Of a stretch of DNA of 64,000 nucleotides, positions 59,601-64,000 are shown one piece after another; position 1 is the stretch's first letter, and every line of letters starts with the position of its first letter. Made by a program: the position numbers and the translations under genes. The stretch comes from Ptychodera flava (Eukaryota > Hemichordata > Enteropneusta > Ptychoderidae). The stretch is taken from the NCBI RefSeq assembly GCF_041260155.1, contig NC_091928.1:29630388-29694387 (forward strand), in the 5' to 3' direction. The notes beneath the pieces were generated by a model that was not told the origin of the DNA, did not search any database, and saw only the letters and a program-made list of their open reading frames with translations.

Positions 59601-62600
59601 CATATCAACTCTGTAGCAGCCCTGAAATTCAATGCTGAAACACATGTCAGGCCATATTACTACGTTATTATGTTACTGTACAAACCACTGAACATAAACA
59701 CAGAGATACATGTATATTAGTAAAAATTTGTGAAAGTGACGGTATGTTCCTTTTTTATCCCCCCAAACCCCAACCCTTACCCCCCATACTGGATTGCCAT
59801 TACATTTTCATAGTTCATGTTATTATTTGTCCTGGTTGAGTTTCCTGTGTACCTGTTCAGCCTATTCAATTTCTGTACTAAAGTTTTTTCAAGTTCATGC
59901 TTATTTCTTGAGATTTTCTCAAAAGTAAATTCCATGAATGTTATGGATAAAAATATTGGTATTCAAAAGTACAACGAGAGGGGAACATTTCTCTATGTCA
60001 TAAATAAATATTTACTGCAATAAGGTTGAAGAGATAGAGGAATTAAAGTGTGAAATATCACTATTTCCTACCAATTTTTCCTTCATTCTGTAAATCTGCC
60101 ATGTGTCCCAGAGCATCTAGGTATCTCTTATCATTATAATCCCACCAGTGGAACTGAAGTGAGTCAAGTTTTTCCACTCCCATTCTGTGCAGAGATCGGT
60201 CAATATTCTGTTCCACTATCTATGAGAAGATAATCATATGAGGTAAGTGGGTCCACAATTTAGCTTGTACAATTTGATACATTGTAATAGTAAACTTGGG
60301 TACTCCTAGCTTACTTTGGCCTTCTCTAACTCTTACTACCAGGTATTTGCCTTCTCGTCTGGTTTGGTAGAGTCTGTCTGTCTGTCTGTCTCTGTCTGTC
60401 TCTCTCTGTCTCTCTCTGTCTCTCTCTCTGTCTCTCTCTCCTCACTTGGTGAAGACAAAAGAAACCAGATTTTCCTAACCTGTCTTGTCATTGGTCCAGG
60501 CCTTGGAACCCATTTTGTCAGTCCTTGTACAGACTTCACGCTGTCTTCACCACGTTCTCTTCTCAACTGAAAGAAATAACATTGATTACAATCAATCACA
60601 TTACCCATGCAAATTTCACAATGCATTCATAGTGTTCTTATTTATACAGCTGAATGAAGGCTTAGGCACTTAAAAATTCTTGGAAAATAAGTCATTTTAA
60701 GCAAAATCATATACTAGAATCTGAAATGTGTACTGTTGGAAGTATTTCACGATGGTGAATGCAAGTATCAGGTAGTTCAAGGTAAACCACACCAGAAAAG
60801 ACTCTCTGCACAGTAGCAAAGGATATATTTACAGAAACAGTCACTAATATAAGTGAAAAGTCAAAAGCAAGTCTACATATCATTACTTGGATAATATGGT
60901 AAGATGAACTTTGCTTTCAAAGAGGCGATAGTTCAAATATTTCTAATTTCTATAGATTTCACAACTGGTAATTGCAAAATTTAATTACAGTACATTGCAA
61001 AAAGATTTCTTGTATTTATTGCTATGGTCTTTCAACTCTACACACAACTGGACTATTCTGACAATTGAACTTACTTGGAAAATTATTGCATGATTTGTAC
61101 AAAGCATAAATGGAATGTAAATAATGAAAGAATACTCAGTTCACAGAATAAACATATTTTGGAGGATTAAGTCACCTGTGAAAAGTTCTACGACTTAAAA
61201 TTGACTATTCATTATACCTGCTTGAGAAATACTCCATAAAACTCCTCAGCAGGCCCATAGTGATCAGCCATATCAAATGTCGTCAAACCAGCATCAAGGT
61301 AGTGCTGCATTTCTTGAACTGGGGAGAAAACGGACCAGGGTAAAATTGCGTCGAATTTCAGGGTTCTTCTCCGAGCAAGCTTTTATTCAATTTTATTAAT
61401 TTTTTTCTATGCAAGACTTGATGAATGGAGACTAAACAGTTGTATCAGGGCCTTTCCTGTACCTTTGAATGGCTCACACGCAAGCAAATGTGCTGGTTTG
61501 AAGCATTTGACATGGCCGTTATCAAACTCCACACAGTGAGGGCGCTGTTACAAAGGTTCCTTCCAGCCACCGTCTACTGCACAAATGTATACAAAAATCA
61601 GATCACACCTTTTCCAAATGATGATGTATAAGCTATGAATTTTAATAACATTTTCGATTTTAGACACAAGCATTTTCATTGAGTATTTTGTGCTGCATTG
61701 CTTTGCTTTTGGGGCTTTTAAAGAGTTAAATGACCAATTCTGGTATTAAGTTTCAGTAGGCTATAAGCCTTCTGCAAGAGTATTGCCATCAAATGGAGTG
61801 TTAGGTATTAAAGCTATATGACTTTGTCAACCAAGTCAACACAAGATTTGATAAAGTCATACAACAGGTGAAGTCAAAGAATAGAAATTATTATGGCTAT
61901 TTGTGTACCTTCTGTAGAAATTGGTTGAACATATTTTCACTGGGACCGTATATATCAGCCATGTCAAAGCTTGTCAGACCAGCGTCATAATACTTCACCA
62001 TCTCTGGTACTGTGCAATTCAAGAAAGATGAAGAGTTCTAAAAAATAATTGCAAGGTTGTAGGTGAACCATAGACCCTCCTGGGTCTATGGGTGAACCAC
62101 AGTCCCTCTGTGATTACAAACACTGTCACGGGAATTACAATTGTAAATGTATGCAAATTTTAAAATACAATGTTAGTAATTATTTAGGGAATAGCCCCTC
62201 CTGACTGCAAAATGACAACAACTGATTACTAAAGTGACCTATGTGGACATATTAAGAGCAGACGACATTATCAAATCACGGCCGTACAAACAATAACATT
62301 TGCATCATTGAGTGAGGTAGCATGGGGTAAGAAAACGAACTTGGAAACGTTCGGTGTGTACGTACCGCTTGTGCACTTCTGTTCTCCAGGTTCTTTGCTT
62401 GTCTGTGGCTACGCCTGTGCTTTGGAAAAGACTGAGTAACGACAGAAAAATACTCTCCCTCCTACTTTTTTTTACGTCCATGCTTCCACTGCCCAATCCC
62501 CCTTCCTTGTGAGGGAGGGATTGTGAATAGAGTAGCTCTGCGTGGCAGGCCTGTGTATTATCGGCTATAGGTAACACACAGTCTAGCTGCAGTGCTGTGG

Positions 62601-63249
62601 CTCGAGGTTTTGTCTGGGTACAATGTATTTGAGTCAGACGGCAAAACCAGGTTTGCTGTCCGACCAAAATACCCAGGCAAAACCTTGAGCTGCGCTACAG
62701 CACTGCAGCTACGCACAGCCCTCCCACCACCACCATGGCACATTGGCAGAGCTATGGCTATGCTATGCATAGCCTAATAGGGATAGTATACTCCACAGGC
62801 GCTCCGTAGCTGGGTCGTCTGCTAAGTAGATCGATTTTCGGATCGATCTATTGATCCCGTAGTCGATATGCCCGCCACTGCAACCTTAATTGAGTATTTA
62901 GGTTGCAGTGGCGGGCATATCGACTACGGGATCAATAGATCGATCCGAAAATTGATCTCCTTAGCAGAATACCAAGCTAAGGAGCGCCTGCGCGCCTGTG
63001 GCTACAGCACTACAGCTACGTACAGCCCTCCCACCACCACCATGGCAGAGCTATGGCTATAGGGATAGTATACTGAACACACAGACCGGTAAGGGAGGGT
63101 AAATGAGTTTACGATTGAATTGATAATCACCTACCAGCTTTCTGCGGATCTATCGCCCCATGGGCTCCAGACACTTGCCACATTCCATTCAGAATACGTG
63201 AAATGTTTAGACCTCCATGCAGCTTGACTTTGGGCACACTGGACGCCAT
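56642..63249 (-). CDS. aldo-keto reductase (NADPH-dependent oxidoreductase family)
   Basis: Exons from 5': 63135-63249, then 61909-62009 or 61218-61318, 60480-60566, 60072-60219, 58998-59171, 56642-57039; 340 residues, the normal AKR length. All borders are GT-AG and all phases agree. AKRs reduce carbonyls with NAD(P)H in a TIM barrel. The catalytic tetrad is visible: Asp54 and Tyr59 (FDMADIYG), Lys90 (LTKW) and His125 (QFHWWDY). The cofactor end has [30 protein letters not shown] is a standard AKR helix. The ATG at 63249 starts [13 protein letters not shown]; the frame is open further upstream to 63390, so a longer N terminus is not excluded. Resembles the plant/bacterial-type subgroup (L-galactose dehydrogenase or Tas-like) more than AKR1; substrate unknown. 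Confidence 0.93.
57178..57262 (+). repeat. MITE family M1, fragment
   Basis: A short piece of the M1 core (GTGAAATTCAAAATAGCCAC and CTCAACTCTGTGGG) without ends, in the last AKR intron. Confidence 0.45.
57767..57835 (+). repeat. GCAGAGCTAG/ACAGCCCTGCC repeat, copy 2
   Basis: TAGCTCTGCATGGCAGGGCT and CTCCCACCACAGCCCTGCAG form an inverted pair around a short centre. Related to 18545-18620 and to the block at 62525-63075. Confidence 0.5.
58389..58428. repeat. (GAAA)n microsatellite
   Basis: Purine-only run AGAAAGAAAGAAAG in an AKR intron. Confidence 0.8.
60369..60445. repeat. (TGTC)/(TCTC)n tract beside an AKR splice donor
   Basis: A 75-bp polypyrimidine tract (purine-rich GACAGACAGAGAGA on the gene strand) begins about 35 nt inside the intron after exon 60480-60566. 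Confidence 0.8.
61218..61318 (-). CDS. AKR alternative exon 2b
   Basis: 101 nt, phase 1 in and phase 0 out, encoding [20 protein letters not shown] and [13 protein letters not shown]. Contains catalytic Asp and Tyr as in exon 2a. Acceptor TTTTCTCCCCAG and donor GTATAA are canonical. About 20 of 34 residues equal exon 2a. Splicing 2a to 2b would shift the frame and reach a stop within 2b, so a transcript can use only one. Confidence 0.88.
61909..62009 (-). CDS. AKR alternative exon 2a
   Basis: 101 nt, phase 1 in and phase 0 out, encoding [20 protein letters not shown] and [13 protein letters not shown]. Acceptor TTGCACAG and donor GTACAC. The first-encountered copy of the duplicated exon; differs from 2b mainly after the GP motif, in the helix following beta strand 2. 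Confidence 0.9.
62525..63075. repeat. nested palindrome and direct-repeat complex in AKR intron 1
   Basis: Three layers. A hairpin at about 62588-62707 (CTGCAGTGCTGTGGCTCGAG against CTTGAGCTGCGCTACAGCAC). A long palindrome with 90-nt arms, 62797-62886 and 62900-62989, and a 13-nt loop. Direct repeats 62693-62791 and 63001-63075 (CTACAGC, ACAGCCCTCCCACCACCACC, GGGATAGTATACT) flank the palindrome. The arms are nearly identical in the inner 67 nt. Probably a foldback transposon inserted into, or duplicated with, an older GCAGAGCTA-type repeat. Confidence 0.8.
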
Positions 63250-64000
63250 GTTGCCTCTAAAATCAGCTGATTGAAATAGCTTACATAACGCCAAGATATA
63301 GTAACGCTGTGGCACCCCCGGAAACGTGGGTACTGATGAAATATACTTTACAACCCATTTTGTTGACACTTCTTTAATACGGTCTCTCAAATGAACAGGT
63401 AAACTGAATGAAAGTTACAAATTGCTGAATTCATTCTGTGAATCAGGGAGTACTATTAGTGCGCCCCCAAAAGAATTCTGAGATTGACTTTTGTTTTTAC
63501 AGATTGAGTGAAAAATGCATAGGATTTAAGTTTAAACACTTAAATTGACCACTTTAAAACGTTCAGAGACAACTAATCGGTGAGGATCGTATCCCCGAAT
63601 CGAACCCATTCTACACATTTGCTTTTTTGTTATTGTTTTTGTTATTTTCAAGATGATAATTCAACAAAGCCGATAAAAATGGAAGGCGGAGACCGGGAAT
63701 ACAACAATCTATTTCCCGTTGCACTTCTTTTCCTCGAAAATATGAGATGTTGCTATTTGTAGGTCGGAAACTTTCGTTACTCCCCGTGGGACTACGACTT
63801 ACAGAGAAGAGCCGGGGCATGTGCAAAAGTTAGCATAGATTTCTCTATCTGGTCGCGTTGAAGTGAAAATACTAGAAAACTGAATATCCGCGGTGATTTA
63901 CGCTTGACTAGTAACACAGGTGAAGTATGGTACATTTTGAGAAGCCGATACAATTGGTGAAAATAAACTTTCATTTGTAAAGCTCCGTGCCATGAAAACC
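63250..64000. other. 5' flank of the AKR gene, no further gene seen
   Basis: The AKR promoter should lie in the first few hundred bases. No TATA box or CpG island stands out. Frames to the window end look non-coding. Confidence 0.35.

Noticed and set aside
60316-60626. Overlapping frames rich in Ser/Val/Cys or Arg/Glu/Thr
   Set aside because: They translate the TGTC/TCTC tract; only 60480-60566 on the minus strand is a real exon.
63575-63620. tRNA B-box-like GGGTTCGATTCGG on the minus strand
   Set aside because: No A box or cloverleaf at the right distance.

Overview
The window is AT-rich, intron-rich metazoan DNA: genes are split into short exons with GT-AG borders, and introns and spacers are packed with LINE fragments, short inverted-repeat transposons and tandem-repeat-bearing elements. 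Gene content and repeat style suggest a marine invertebrate, most likely a non-vertebrate deuterostome (hemichordate, echinoderm or lancelet). This is inference; nothing here fixes the species. Three gene loci can be supported. || (1) 5.2-21.0 kb, + strand: a meiotic HORMA-domain protein (HORMAD/Hop1 family) in 18 coding exons. Besides the HORMA domain it has an acidic linker, a PHD finger and a winged-helix-like segment, i.e. the Hop1-type chromatin-binding layout rather than the shorter mammalian one. Its introns hold several inverted-repeat transposons. || (2) 35.6-53.3 kb, + strand: a dispersed set of exons that probably forms one large multidomain gene. In order these are a GT-B glycosyltransferase-like region whose N-terminal half is duplicated, a domain resembling the TRADD N-terminal domain, helical and coiled-coil exons, and a complete six-bladed NHL propeller. 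The exons before the propeller carry several frame breaks while the propeller exon is clean, so the locus is either decaying or locally affected by assembly indels. The architecture suggests a cytoplasmic sensor or adaptor. || (3) 56.6-63.25 kb, - strand: an aldo-keto reductase of about 340 residues in six exon positions. Exon 2, which carries the catalytic Asp and Tyr, is present as two 101-nt copies with identical phases that can only be used one at a time. || The intervals between genes (21-35 kb, 44.8-52.5 kb, 53.3-56.6 kb) are mostly mobile DNA: three LINE reverse-transcriptase fragments (24.0, 28.7-29.6 and 32.2-34.1 kb), an old broken Polinton DNA polymerase B fragment (46.5-46.9 kb), several foldback/MITE elements, and Helitron-like elements built from repeated units of about 150 bp that end in a hairpin and often CTAA. 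The most notable items are the GT-B/TRADD-N-like/coiled-coil/NHL architecture, the swap-in catalytic exon of the aldo-keto reductase, and the repeat families with self-complementary cores.
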